DNA from: Embiotoca jacksoni
Lineage: Eukaryota; Chordata; Actinopteri; Embiotocidae
Length of the DNA: 64,000 bases
Reading direction: 5' to 3'
Assembly (NCBI GenBank): GCA_022577435.1
Contig: JAKOON010000016.1
Location: 10,584,276 to 10,648,275, forward strand
Positions 23,224 through 34,836 of the stretch are shown here, piece by piece. The notes beneath the pieces are model-generated. The model was given only the letters and a program-made list of their open reading frames with translations. It made no database searches and was not told the DNA's origin. Both the position numbers and the translations under genes were made by a program. Position 1 is the first letter of the stretch, and the number at the start of each line of letters is the position of its first letter.

Positions 23224-25185
23224 TTATTTGTTAAAGTGGATTTCATAAGACTTCTTCTCAGAGTAACTGGACTCTCTGGTTCCTGTGCCAGATCTCACTT
23301 TTTCCTTCACCACCTTCACTACCAGACCACCAGCCAGAGCAATGCCTGCTGCAGCTTTACCGACCTCAGCCAATGCATTCAGGATGCGTGTTGTTGTGGC
23401 CACGGAGCCCCAGGGGTCCGATACAGCCCTGCTGGCTGCTGTTGCCATACTTGGCCCTGCTAACCCAAATACAGTTCCCGCAGCCACGGCAGCCACCGGG
23501 ACATTAGCGACCATCTCCTGAGCTAAGGCTGCAGCGCACTGAGGAGTCGCACCGGCCGCCGCCACACTCCCTACAGAAGCCACCGCATGCTGCCCGGCCG
23601 CTGCAGCTGAAGCACCCTGAGCAACCGAAGCGGTGGCTGCACCTGCTGCGGCTTCACTTCCACCGAGGGCCGCCGTGCTGAAAGCCGCTCCCTCCAGAGC
23701 TGCACCTAAAGCAGCCCCGGCTCCCAAGGTGGTTCCTACACCTGCAGCCAGCCCCACAGCAGAGGCCCCCACGAGACTAACCTGGCTGAGGGCATCCAGA
23801 GCGCCCTCCCTGGGACTGGCAGCCTCAGCACCTGTAATGGCTCCCATAGAGCCACCCAAAACTCCACCTGTTGCTACCCCGAGAGCCACTGCGGTTTTCC
23901 CAGAGGCCGCCGCCACTATGGCCCCGACAGCTTTCCCGACACCTGTGCCTCCTGCTGCGGACATCCCAGCAAACTGGCCTGCAGCAAAACCGACCGAGTT
24001 GCCCACGAGAGACGCCCCAGCTGCAGCCGCTAAAGGGGCAGCTGCCCCAAACACTGCCCCAACTGCCAAGCCTGTGGCTCCAGCAGCCACCAGGATCTTA
24101 ACTCTCTCCAGCACCTTAGCAGAGAGCGCAGCCTCCCTCCTCACGCGACTCCAGGACGAACGGAGAGACTGTTGCCCGGCGACGGCCCTCCTGGAGCCCT
24201 GACGCCACCCTCTGAGCTGGTCCCTCAGGAGGCCGAAGGTGCTGACTCTGCTCTCCTCCGTCCACCTCTCCACCCTAAAATCCTCTTCATTTCCTCTGGT
24301 AAACTCCCTCTTCCTCAATAATCCTCCTTCGCTGCTTCCTGCTCCGTCAGACTCCAAATCACACTTTCTTCGTTTTGCAAGTTTAGCCCGTTCTTCTTCT
24401 ACTCTGTGATTATTTTCCTCGCGCTCTTCACCGTCTGCCTCCCCTCGCTCCCTCATCATCCTTGTCTGCTCCTCCCTAATGGCAGCTTCTGCCTCTAAAA
24501 ACATTGCATTCGTATAAAACCCTCTGTTCGTCTGCTTCACCATTTTGTCCACCTTCATCAAGAGTTCTTTCACCTGTGCCGAGTTACTGGGGTCTTTGTT
24601 GTTGAGGACATGGTACCTACCCCCACACCTGTCAATAAGAGCCTTAAGCCCAGCAGGTGCAGTCTCCTTCAGATACTCTTCGATCCCAATGCCCTCCAGG
24701 TCATCACCCCTGGTAAAAAGAACCACAGTGTGGTGTCGGACAGCATCCTCTCCAAATATCTTCACCATGTCACAGACAGCCTGGTTCTCATTGTCTGTAT
24801 ACCGTCCTACTGGCACCACCAGGAGGAAAGCGTGCGGGCCCGGCGCTGAGAGAGACACACATTTGGCTATCTCCACGTAGATCTGCTCCACAGCGAGGTG
24901 AGTGTCCCCAAAACCCGGCATGTCGACCACCACGACTCTCCTCATCTTCCTCTGCGCGGCAGCCCGGCCATCCTCCTCGGCATCCTCTTCCTCAGCGAGC
25001 TCAGAGCTCCCGAGCTCGCAAATCTGGGTGACGGAGCTGGCGCTGATCTGCGACAGGAACTGCCTCCGGCCCAGGATTGTGTTTCCAGACGCGCTCTTGC
25101 CAGATCCGGTCTTTCCGATGAGGACCAGTCTGAGTTCTTCGCTCCATCCGGTCTCAGAGTCGTCTCCTTCCTTCTCACCCTCCAT
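23224..25185 (-). CDS. GIMAP/AIG1-type GTPase with Gly/Ala-rich C-terminal region
   Basis: One uninterrupted coding exon of 653 aa. The start MEGEKEGDDS lies just after an acceptor (ttctgttgcag, edge at 25217); a non-coding first exon probably begins with the donor edge at 25660. The AIG1 G domain spans about 18-225: P-loop GKTGSGKSASGNTILG (24-39), switch Thr near 53, DMPGFGD (88-94), conserved box about 113-130, TRGDDLEG (158-165) and LNNKD (194-198), all as in immune-associated nucleotide-binding proteins. An Arg/Glu-rich, possibly coiled-coil linker (230-360) follows. About 260 residues (363-622) are almost wholly Gly, Ala, Val, Ser and Leu with GxxxG-like spacing, then a basic tail (KVVKEKV). 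GIMAPs are usually about 200-350 aa, with at most short membrane tails. They act on membranes in lymphocyte survival; the extra region's function is unknown. The AAG-like GC-rich codons also create long antisense ORFs. Confidence 0.9.
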   Translation of the reverse strand: MEGEKEGDDSETGWSEELRLVLIGKTGSGKSASGNTILGRRQFLSQISASSVTQICELGSSELAEEEDAEEDGRAAAQRKMRRVVVVDMPGFGDTHLAVEQIYVEIAKCVSLSAPGPHAFLLVVPVGRYTDNENQAVCDMVKIFGEDAVRHHTVVLFTRGDDLEGIGIEEYLKETAPAGLKALIDRCGGRYHVLNNKDPSNSAQVKELLMKVDKMVKQTNRGFYTNAMFLEAEAAIREEQTRMMRERGEADGEEREENNHRVEEERAKLAKRRKCDLESDGAGSSEGGLLRKREFTRGNEEDFRVERWTEESRVSTFGLLRDQLRGWRQGSRRAVAGQQSLRSSWSRVRREAALSAKVLERVKILVAAGATGLAVGAVFGAAAPLAAAAGASLVGNSVGFAAGQFAGMSAAGGTGVGKAVGAIVAAASGKTAVALGVATGGVLGGSMGAITGAEAASPREGALDALSQVSLVGASAVGLAAGVGTTLGAGAALGAALEGAAFSTAALGGSEAAAGAATASVAQGASAAAAGQHAVASVGSVAAAGATPQCAAALAQEMVANVPVAAVAAGTVFGLAGPSMATAASRAVSDPWGSVATTTRILNALAEVGKAAAGIALAGGLVVKVVKEKVRSGTGTRESSYSEKKSYEIHFNK

Positions 25186-25659
25186 ATCAGATATCTTTCT
25201 CGTCCTCTGGTGGAAAATCTGCAACAGAAACAGTCATTTCCTGACAACTTATTGGCATTTTATGTTGACAGGTTCACTGCAGCTGCGCTGGCTAATACAA
25301 ACCAAAACCTCTTGTTAGTGAAGCCCTTTTTTTTTTTTTTTTTAATTTATGTGACATTTTTTGTGAAGTCAGTGCTTCAGGAAGGTTCAGCACAGAAACA
25401 AAACATTACAACTCAATAGGTCAGCTGCATGCGAGAGGCGGCCAGCGTTACCCTGCACGTCCTCTCCAACTCAAAACACCACATCCTCAAACTAAACGTC
25501 ACAAATCAAATGCAGACGCCACGTTTTAATCTCTTATTAGCAAGCGTCAACGAAAGGTTTTTAATCCTTCCGAGCCAACTCGTAATAAGCACGCTATCAT
25601 TAGCAGGCCGCTGCTTTATGACGGAAACAGTATGAAGGACATGAAAAGTCAAATCTCAC

Positions 25660-25830
25660 CCGAGTCCAAGTCTTTAGATATTTCTCGGTCTTAATAATAA
25701 TAATAATAATTTTTTAAAAAAAGCCCGGTTTCTTCGTCGTCTTCAAGCTTCCGTTTCCTTATTTTGAGTGAAGCTCTCAGTCTCATCCGGCTGAGCTCAA
25801 ACTGTTCAGCCGGAACACAAACATCGGACT
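25660..25830 (-). promoter_or_regulatory. Probable 5' exon and promoter of the GIMAP-like gene
   Basis: A minus-strand donor (GACTCGG|gtgaga, exon edge 25660) sits 440 bases upstream of the coding exon's acceptor, so this is likely a non-coding first exon. In sense, GGAAACGGAAGC (25759-25748) resembles an ETS/IRF composite element, which would suit an immune GTPase. The transcription start is not determined. Confidence 0.4.
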
Positions 25831-25932
25831 TTTATTTGTGAAGGAGTGTTTCGGTGTCTGTCCGCCCTCTGTCGGTTCAACACGCAGTGAAACCATCAAA
25901 TATAAACATGTCATATTACATATCAGAGTCAC

Positions 25933-25938
25933 TTTATT
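25933..25938 (-). terminator. ccdc134: Candidate ccdc134 polyadenylation signal
   Basis: AATAAA in sense. An alternative AATAAA at 26777-26782 lies closer to the stop codon. The interval 25900-27090 otherwise shows only AT-rich sequence, an A/T homopolymer block (about 26505-26540) and no other gene. Confidence 0.35.
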
Positions 25939-27090
25939 TCTTTAAATGTGTTAACAAAATGGCTTGTTCATTCTGCAGCAATGATATTCTTCCTCTGAAT
26001 ATACATATAGTTTTATAACAGTCATAATACTATTTCAAAATTACATAAATTTCAAATCCATATATTTAAACCCCAAAAATATGTCAGTTTCCAGAAGAGA
26101 TATAAAGGGGACGGGGGGGGGGAGCTAAATATTGAACAAAGAGACAGGGCTGCCTGGTGAAGGGTCACATACTGTGTTTCTGGCTGACAGAAAACAATAA
26201 TTCAGATTAATTGAGGTTACAAGGATAAAAACAACTACAGGGTGAAAAGAATGATTAAGGGTTTGGGAAATATTGGAAAATACATAAAAGGCAAGTTCAC
26301 AAATGATCCACTCAGATGGTGTTGAAATAATTATTGAAAAAGACATCATAAAAAAAATGAACCAATGGTGATATATATATATACCATTATACTGCCCTTC
26401 AGGCAAACAAAACATAAGACACGTCCTTACAACTTTGAGCAGCAATAAGAATGTAAATCTGATTTTTCACAAACAACCCCTTTAGAAATATTCCTAAATA
26501 GATTAAAAAAAAAAAAAAAAAAAAATTTTTTTTAAAAAACCCCAACGTATCCCATCAAGGTTAACTAACCAGAAACAGGCCAAACTCTAATGAGGTCAAA
26601 TTTATATTCGGCAACGACACGTATTTGAAGCAGATGGGTTTTAGACACATTAAAACTAGACCAGACACAATACAGTGGGGTTTTGCAACGCTGTGAAGAA
26701 AATTGATTATACTAAAATTAATTATATTCCAAAATTCAGTTACATCATCCTCAAGTTATCAAAAACGAGGTTCCCTTTTATTGTTTTTTCCGGAGACATC
26801 GTTCACCTGTTACACAACGTCACATTTCCCAATTATAGATTACCGTTGCTGTACAGCGAGCCAGGCCTTTTGTTAGAGCCTGAATAACCTCCTCTTCCGC
26901 TTTACCTTTTTGTGTCACATTGAGGGTTTTCTCTCTTGTTTTCAACAGAGCACCTGGCTTTCGTACAAGAGATGGCAGCTTTTATCTTCTTCACTCTCAT
27001 CAGAGTCTACAAGTGAAGCCACCCCTTGTTGGACCGCGTGTACGACCCCCGCGTCTTCTCTCGGCTCCTCGCCAGCGCCGCGGTGTCGCG

Positions 27091-30000
27091 CTATAGCTCG
27101 GTGCGAGAACGGGAGATGCGAGGGCCTTTCCGTATCTCTTTCCTTTTCTCTTCCTTCCTCCTCCTCTTCTCCTCCTCCCTCAGGATCTTCTGGAAAGCCT
27201 CGGCAGTGTGAAGCACCTGAAGCGGAAGAAAGAGGGAGAGAGACAAGTTAAAAATATGAGAGGCAATGTTTTCTTCAGTTTTTTTTAAAACCAGAATGAT
27301 AATGTAACTGTCGGTATACTATAGATACTGACTGCAAAGGTGCGCCTGGAGGGTCTCTAGTCTATTAAAAGGTGGTTACCAGGTTACCATATAGCCAGCT
27401 AGGATATTTATGGACAGGTGGGAAGTCATTTAGCAGCAAAGTGTTGAACGGCAGGTATACATCTTACTCACGTCGTCTCTCTCTGTGCGGTATGGGTTCA
27501 TAAAGTCTGAGGATTTCTCTGTTATTCCGAGCTCCTGTGACATCTGAGAGAAGAGCAGAATAGACAGGTCGACAGAAGAAGAGAGGGCGAGACGATGCTT
27601 TATCATTCCTTTAAAGAGTTTAGCAGTGAAAATGAGACACCGCTTATTCTACAGAGAAAAATGATACAATTTGGAAAGCGTTATTTCATTATTTACAGCT
27701 TAGGAGGTACATGAAATACAGAGGAGGGAATCAGAAACTAAGGTGTTGGGTTACTGAGGGCTGAACGCACACTTTCAGGGCGCAAACCGCAGCCTCAGAA
27801 TTAATCCACTATATAATCCTCTTGGCACATTGCTAAGGTCACAGATTAATCCTGCGAGGGTTTAGTTCATTAACCCACACATTAAATAGGGAATACCGTT
27901 TTTTATCATCCTTGCTCTTTTCAGTTTCAAAGGTCAGAAATACATCAGGGACAAATCTGATGGCCAATGGCATATTTGGCTGTGATAGAGAGGTATAAGC
28001 TGACACTGATGATGAATTGTACACGGACATGACAGGAGGTTGCATTAACATGACCTTATCGATGTATTACCAAGGGGCGGGGCGTCGTTCATAACATTTG
28101 ATGCCGGCTCGTGGGCTCTCAAAGTTTAGAGGACGAGTGTAACCTGGGTTATTTTCTGCAGCTATTATTTACAAATGTCCCCTAAATGCCTGAAACGCAT
28201 GTTGTCGTAGACACTACAATGTAAACAGTGTTCCTAAAACGGCTCGCGTGCAGGCTGTCGGTAGACACGACGATTTACCGATGTCTAACGTGCAGGCTGT
28301 GAGTAGAAGCCTCCAGTCACTGCAGTCGAGCAAATCAGAGAGCCGGCGGCCAAAGGTCAGTTTGAAAAGAGTGAAATAAGGTATTTTAATGTAAGATTTG
28401 CATTAACTGAAAGAAATTCATTTTATCTAGGTGGGCAGGCCGCACAAGTAGAACCTGTGTTTGGTAAAAGCTGTAGCTCACTGACGCCGATGAGATTTAC
28501 TGCTGTGTATCCGTAGCAAAAGTTATGTGTTTAAAAACAACAACAACAACAACAACAACAACAAAAAACGTAGTCTTGGTATCAAAAATTGGCACCAAAT
28601 GACAGGACATTTGGTCAGTGCCATAAAAGTATCTCACCTGGACTTCGTTGTTGTTTTGTCACTTCTGTGCACATTTGAATCCCTGTGTTGTATATTGAAC
28701 TACACCGTTATATTTCAGTGTTTCCAGATTTTCACCAGAAAAATGTTTTCAGTGTAACGTGCCTATTTTAAGACTTATGTTTTAAGGACTTTACAATGGG
28801 GAAATGACTATTTTATGTATTTATATAATATTTTACTCACGTTTTAAATGAATAACAAAACTGCAAAAAGAAATTAAACTGAACCCGTGTCGAATTTAAA
28901 CAAGCAGAAGTTGTAATTTATTTTTATCTTTTCAAGGACTTTTACTTTTAGCCTCAAACCCCATCAGCTCTTAGATGTGACCTGAATTTCTGCACCTCCT
29001 TCTAGACAACAACAGTCTGTCTTTCTGTTTAGCTCGGCAAAATGCAGATCGCACAAATGTTTCCACAAAGTGAACCAGTCAAAAACAAAACTAGGAACCT
29101 TTTTTTTTTTTTTTTTTTTAACACCCTTGAATGCAAAAGATATGAGCAGATTGTGACAACAGTGTCATTGACAGGTACACAGATTGACTGTTCTTACAAG
29201 TGTGAGGACGTGTTGGTGGGCTCCTCCAGTGAAGACCCCCGTCTGGTTACAGAAATTGAGTCCCCAGCGCAGCAGACCTCCCCAGTCAGGGTTCCGGTCG
29301 TAGTAGTGGTGGACAATACGAGGGAAACGTAACGCCACGTCGCCGAAAAAAGCCGTATTCTCCACGACGTGGGAGTACGCTGCGGAGACAGCAGGAACAG
29401 GTGAGTCAGTGAAACCACTTCTGAACATATATTGGTGCTGATGAGACACTGAAACATGCTGATAAATAGAACAGAGGCCAGAGTGCAGCTCCAACATGGA
29501 TTGATATTGTTAAGGCACCACTCGGCGAGTGGTGGGCTTGAATTCATGACTTTAAAATGCATGTGGAGGGAAAGTTGATATTATCGGTGCCCACTCGCAC
29601 TGAAAGCTGAAAAGGATGAAAGGAAAAAGGAAAAAGAAAAAAACAGACAGAGATGAATTTTTTAGAAACAAGCGCAAGACAAACCAGACAGAGGCGGTGG
29701 AGGCAGAATCAGAGTGAGACACACTAAAGCAAGAGCAAGAAAAAAAATGAACAAATGAAACAGACGGGGTGTGAAAGTGATTCAGACCTTCTTTGATCTT
29801 ATCGTCCATGGGGAAGGGGTCATCAGGCTGCATGTTGGCCGCAACCAGGATTTGTCTGGAGTCCTCCAACACCTTCACAAAGAAGGAGAGTTTAATCGCC
29901 TGGTTTATTTACTCTGCTGTGAATTAAAGCTGCTGCGTGAGAGACTGAGGATCTACAACTGTGCTAGCAGCTCCGTGGGACTTAAACACAACGCGGCTTT

Positions 30001-30116
30001 GAGCTAAATGCTAATTATTGTGATATTTTGCGCAGCGCTCTCCATCCACACACCCACCGAGGGTACAGTCAGTGCAGCATCTAGTAAAAGGAAGAGATAT
30101 AAACAGGAGCACTGTG

Positions 30117-30152
<36 letters not shown>

Positions 30153-30535
30153 GACGGGTATAGAAGTGCTGACAATGTTTTTCAACCACTGACTATTCAG
30201 GCTGTCCTTGAGAGGCATGCAGATGCATAGATAACGGTCCACTGGGAAATAGCGGCTCACTGTAAATCAAAGCTCCCAGCCAGGCGCGAGTGAATGGCAC
30301 TCTGAGAGGTCTGAATTAACATTCAAACGAAAGCGAGCAAACATGCCGATGGTGGATTTGAAGCTTTTGTGTCTCTGATGGGGAATGCGAACCTTCTCAT
30401 CCTTCGATCTGCTGGGAACCCAAGAAGGCTGAGCTCTTAGCGCTCTGGCTGTTCATGTTTTCTGGTACTCGTGGCCTTTCCCACAGAACTATGTGAGCGT
30501 GTGATGTGAGAGTGCGCATAACCCCCCCCCTCCAT

Positions 30536-30613
<78 letters not shown>

Positions 30614-31031
30614 CCTTGAAGAGCCCTTTGAGCATGATGTCTATGATCTTGTACTGCTGGTTGATATCGTTCAGCTCGACCAGATTCTTCAGCGCGTTCA
30701 GCTGATCTTTCCTCTTCGTCTCGAACAGCCGCTTGTCTGACAAGAGCAGGTCAGGAGGTTACACGCTCTCCGCTCGGGCGCAACACACACACACACACAG
30801 CAATCTGTCACTCTGAAACTCACAGAGGCGTCCTCATGAACGCACGTATGTTCAGCACACACACGTGTTGGTCTTTCTATCCTTGCAAGGACATGATGCA
30901 TTTCCTGGCCCCTTAACCATCACATCTAAGTGCCTCTCGTTACCCTCAAACTGTCCCTTAAATGTCCTCGCAATGTGTGTATGTCCTCATAAATATGTTT
31001 TTAACAAACATTTGTCCTCGAAACTATAAAG

Positions 31032-31063
<32 letters not shown>

Positions 31064-31510
31064 TCACCTATCTTTGTGAGGACATTCACTGATACAATGC
31101 ATTCCCTCACCCCTTACCTCAACCATCACAACTAAGTGCCTAAACGCAGCCCTTATCCTTACCCTGACCTAAATCTGAGGGTTAGGACTTGGTTTTAAGG
31201 TTATAATTAAAAAACAGCCTTTTGAAAGGGTGTGTGAAAGTAAGGGCCACCCAAAATGTCCTCACTGCAATCGTCAAAAATGAAAAGGGCTCCTCTTAAT
31301 GATCATTGAAAAAGTATATATATATATATACACACACACACATACATACATGCACACACACACACGCACACGTCTGCGCATTTGGCCACAGCTCTGTGAA
31401 AGGATACAGATCTCCAGGCTGGAGTCATGTCTCGGTCTGTGCGTGTCGGAGTCGGCGGAGCTGAGGCCGGCAGCAGCGAGTGCCAGGAGCACTGCACTCA
31501 GGCTCTGCAT
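27091..31510 (-). CDS. ccdc134: Coiled-coil domain-containing protein 134
   Basis: Six exons join in phase: 31408-31510, 30615-30736, 29788-29872, 29198-29379, 27472-27543 and 27091-27216 (690 nt, 229 aa, exactly the human length). The N-terminus MQSLSAVLLALAAAGLSSAD is a signal peptide. It is followed by SLEIYKRLFETKRKDQL, ALKNLVELNDINQQYKI, DIMLKGLFKVLEDSR, SHVVENTAFFGDV, LRFPRIVHHYY and FCNQTGVF with an N-glycosylation sequon (N148). A Lys/Arg/Glu helix and the tail RISRSRTEL close the protein. The human protein ends QSEL, a KDEL-like ER retrieval signal; RTEL here is in the same place. Known role: a secretory-pathway protein needed for folding the ER chaperone HSP90B1, and human loss causes osteogenesis imperfecta. 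The exon 3 donor (gtctga) is weak. It lies between mei1 and the GTPase gene. Confidence 0.96.
28536..28567. repeat. (AAC)n microsatellite
   Basis: Trinucleotide run in the ccdc134 intron between exons 4 and 5. The rest of 27544-29197 is AT-rich intron without other features. Confidence 0.9.
30120..30151. repeat. (CA)16 microsatellite
   Basis: Perfect run in the ccdc134 intron between exons 2 and 3. Confidence 0.95.
30538..30610. repeat. (CA)36 microsatellite abutting the ccdc134 exon 2 donor
   Basis: In sense this is a (GT)n tract that starts at about intron position +5 after exon 2 (edge at 30615), so it overlaps the donor region. Confidence 0.97.
30870..31270. repeat. Two diverged copies of a CA-flanking interspersed repeat
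   Basis: Segments at about 30870-31030 and 31060-31265 share strings such as gaggacat/aaggacat, atgcatt.cct, cccctta.c..aaccatcac and taagtgcct, and are separated by a (CA)n tract (31032-31058). This is a microsatellite-associated repeat family frequent in fish. Confidence 0.55.
31315..31371. repeat. (TA)n(CA)n compound microsatellite
   Basis: Lies 36 bases downstream (in sense) of the ccdc134 exon 1 donor. Confidence 0.95.
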
Positions 31511-34500
31511 GGTCAGCAGGGGGTGGCAGAGAGGCACTCTCCTGAACACAGGGAGAACCAGCCGTGAGACATCACATTGTTAAGCATCAAAATATTGTCC
31601 TAGAGTTGCATACACAATAGTCTGACTGTTACTGTCATGCTCAACATAATTTCTTCTGATGCTGAGATTTCCCTTTCATGTAAAAACAGCGAGCTTTCGC
31701 TGAAATACTTTTCCTATTTAATTTACGAATTTGTTTTCCTTCCTCCAGAGGGGCGAGAAAGGCCTGAGAGAGTCTGTGGTACTTGTGGAATATGTGAAAT
31801 AGAGAGACATGCTGTGGATAAGTGGTCAATATGGAAGACCAGAGGGCAGCAGCCGGGATTTAAAGTGGGGCTCCTTATGTTCCTTTTAAGACGCACATCT
31901 GATGTCTGCCACTTGCATAATCCCCAGAGGAATTTAAACAATCTCTGAACCAGACGCCGTCTCTGCTCTTCCTCGTCCTCCTGGCCTTTCGACTGACAGC
32001 AGTGGTCTTCTTAAATGTTCTCATTCAGCTTCGACTTCCTTTTCCTCTGAGGATTTTTTTTTTAAAAAGGGAGGGATGAAAGTGAGAGGATAAATACAAC
32101 AGTTAAATATAGGAGCTCATCAAATGAAAATGTGACGAAAGCCAAATTGTTTAAGAAAACATTAGCAGAAAACAAGTCACTGGAGGGAAGGGGAGGACAA
32201 TGTTGATGAAAAGCTACATGGTATAATTCACATAATCCATGCATAATTTAACAAGGGCTCCATCAATGATCCTATCAGAGGGGTGCAGTGGAGCTCGGAT
32301 GGGTTGGAGGGGGGGTGGGGAGGGAGGGGGTACGATTATACGAAGCAAAGGGAGGAGGAAAGGGGCGAGATGAGTGGAGGGGCGTTGAGGCTTTTTGAAA
32401 AAGAGGGGGGGGGTGATATAGGAACGAGGAAAGCGAGACCCCTGCGGGAAACAACAGCTTTACTGGTGAATATTTCATCTACCTTTTGCTGAGACACGGC
32501 GGGAAAACGGAAAGACACACAAGGAGAATAGAGGAGGAGTACGAGGCAGGGGGAGACGAGCAACTTGATTTATGCACTAACTGAATTAATCTTTACAAGC
32601 CAAGGTGCCGATTCGTGAATTTTTGAGAGACTGTCTGAAGGGTGGGTGTTTTAATTAACTCTCTCATTCAAACCAGAGGAGAGAAGCTCGTGCTCCCAGA
32701 CGTCCACTATCCTTCTCCAGAGTGCTGACAACATGGACCAACAACCATCACTTCATACTCCAGCTTTGGTTTCACAGCACATCCTGACAGCAGCCTGGCA
32801 ACCGTCCAAAGACTCCACAGTAGATATCAAGGTTTTATTTCTAGTCGTGCCTGAAAAAGAAAGCATTTCATTGCAGCTACTTTGGCTTTCTGTGCTCAGT
32901 CTCTTATCTAAAAATAAAACTATAAGACAACTTTTTTCTTCTGGAGTCAGCAGAAACACGTGTTCCCGCAGACAGCTGAGTGAGGACAATGTTCGATTAA
33001 GGTCAATTTGTGCATTCTGTGAACATCTTTTGGGTGGTTTCCCAGCTTTCTGCGAAATGCTGCTCTAAATATCCTTAAGTGCCGGTCGAAAACCTCAATA
33101 TTTATCCATAACAGCCAAGGACGGGGCGGGGGTGGGGTGGTGGTGGTGGTGGTGTGTGGTGGTGGTGGGGGCGGGGGGGGGGGCTTGTCTCTCCACTGTC
33201 GGGTTATTTGATGCTTCAGTGTGCTTCAGGCTTTCGTGGAGCTCTGGCAGATATTTATGAGCAGAAAGGTTATCGCTGCTGGTGCAGTTTTAACACAGCC
33301 GATGCATATATCCCAGCTAATGTTTCCATGGAATACAGGACAAAGTGCTGAGACTTTAAGTAGTGGAGTCGGATCGGAAAGACATTAAGGGCAGATCAAT
33401 CATTACTAATGTGGCATGGGCAGCACAGAAATGAGTCTAAATGCATTCATTAACTATAAGCAGGCAACCGTGGTTGCACAGGATGAGCATTTTACAAAGG
33501 ATAAACAACTCTGTAAAGCACTTGGCTCGATCCCTGATCAAATTTTGGAAGATCGGGATGGACGAGTCACTCCTGAAATGATAATCTGTCTGCAGAAATG
33601 TTTATTTTAAGTGCTGCTTGAATATTGTGCCCGGTCGATCAGGAAGAAATGAGAAAAAATAAGTAACATAATGTGTCTCTCTGCATTCCTACATCCGCCA
33701 CCTTTCTTACTTGAAGTGCATACAACAGCACATATCGTGAGACTGATAATAAAACACACAGCTTCCTCTCATAATCGCCCCACCGGATCCTGGACTGGAT
33801 GAATTTCAGTCTCCCTATCCAAGGTGGGAGGGCCTGCTTCAGATTTGGTTGTCCCTGTGGCACTAGTGTTGGCAAAGTGTGTTTGCCACGGGGAGGTCAG
33901 GAGGCAGAGCAGTTCTTGCTGAAGCCGTGTAAGCCCACGTAAATCTCTTTGGCTGGAACATCTCTTCTCCGCTTACAACAATCTCTGGAGGCAGAAGTTT
34001 GATTTCCTGTGTGGGAGCTCCAGGTTACAGCTTCCCTCATTATTTGATCACACTCGACCCGTGCAGAGAACTCCTCTCAGCTCGAAGTGCCTTTTTGTGG
34101 AGAAAGCATGCATCCAATATTCAAACAGTGATGCATTTCTGCTATTCCTCTACAGGACCAAAAGAATATGACAGCAAACTTCAATCGAGGAAAGTCCTAA
34201 CTGCAAACAAACCAACTGTGCCTGATGTGAACGCAGCTGCGCAAGAGAAGGGAAAAGGAAGACGCCTGTGAGACAGCTGGATGTGCAGCGGGAGAGGATC
34301 CTGACTCCCCTCAGGCTGCCAGCCCGCTGTGGGAGGCTGGAGGTTCAAGGACTGACACATCATCTCTCTCGCTCTCTCTTCCTGCTCTGCCTCTGTCACC
34401 GTTTAGGCTGAGGCGAAACGACGGACATGCGTAATGGTGATGGTGATGATGGCAGAGTATGGATAAAGACTGTCAGGTGGACCATTAATTACAGATTGCT

Positions 34501-34836
34501 TAATTGATTGCATGTCACCTACCTGACCCTGGTTATCATTTAACTATTCAGTTCATTGTTTAAAATTTAATCCAGGAATTTCAAATTTACTACAAACTGT
34601 GATGGAAGATTATATCTAGTGGTAATATACACCAACTCACTGATAATACACATCAATTATTTATGCAAGACTTCTACGAGGGCTGCTCTTTTCAGAATTA
34701 ACCAAGTGTCTGAAGTCGCTCCTCGACACATCGACTCCTCCTGTCATCGCAGCTGGACGCCCCGCCGGATCCAGCCCCGTACATCCGACAGATAAAGCGC
34801 CGGACATTACAGCCTCAAACCTCGAGGTTCACTCAC
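31511..34836 (-). other. ccdc134: ccdc134 upstream intron (5' UTR region)
   Basis: An acceptor-like tgtgttcag lies about 36 bases before the ATG, and a consensus donor (gtgagt) lies at 34836 beside a CpG-rich block, so this is probably an intron in the 5' UTR. It holds G-rich tracts (32300-32415, 33122-33183) and otherwise no supported gene. Confidence 0.5.
33122..33183 (+). repeat. (GGT)n / poly(G) tract with quadruplex potential
   Basis: GGGG runs, GGT repeats and a final run of about eleven G in the ccdc134 5' UTR intron. Confidence 0.85.

Noticed and set aside
23633..24202. 189-aa plus-strand ORF rich in Ala/Pro
   Set aside because: It is antisense to the Gly/Ala-coding part of the GTPase gene. 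GC-rich codons with few stops explain it.
34181..34399. 72-aa minus-strand ORF MTEAEQEERAREMM
   Set aside because: The start lies in purine-rich simple sequence in the ccdc134 upstream intron. No family, no splice support.
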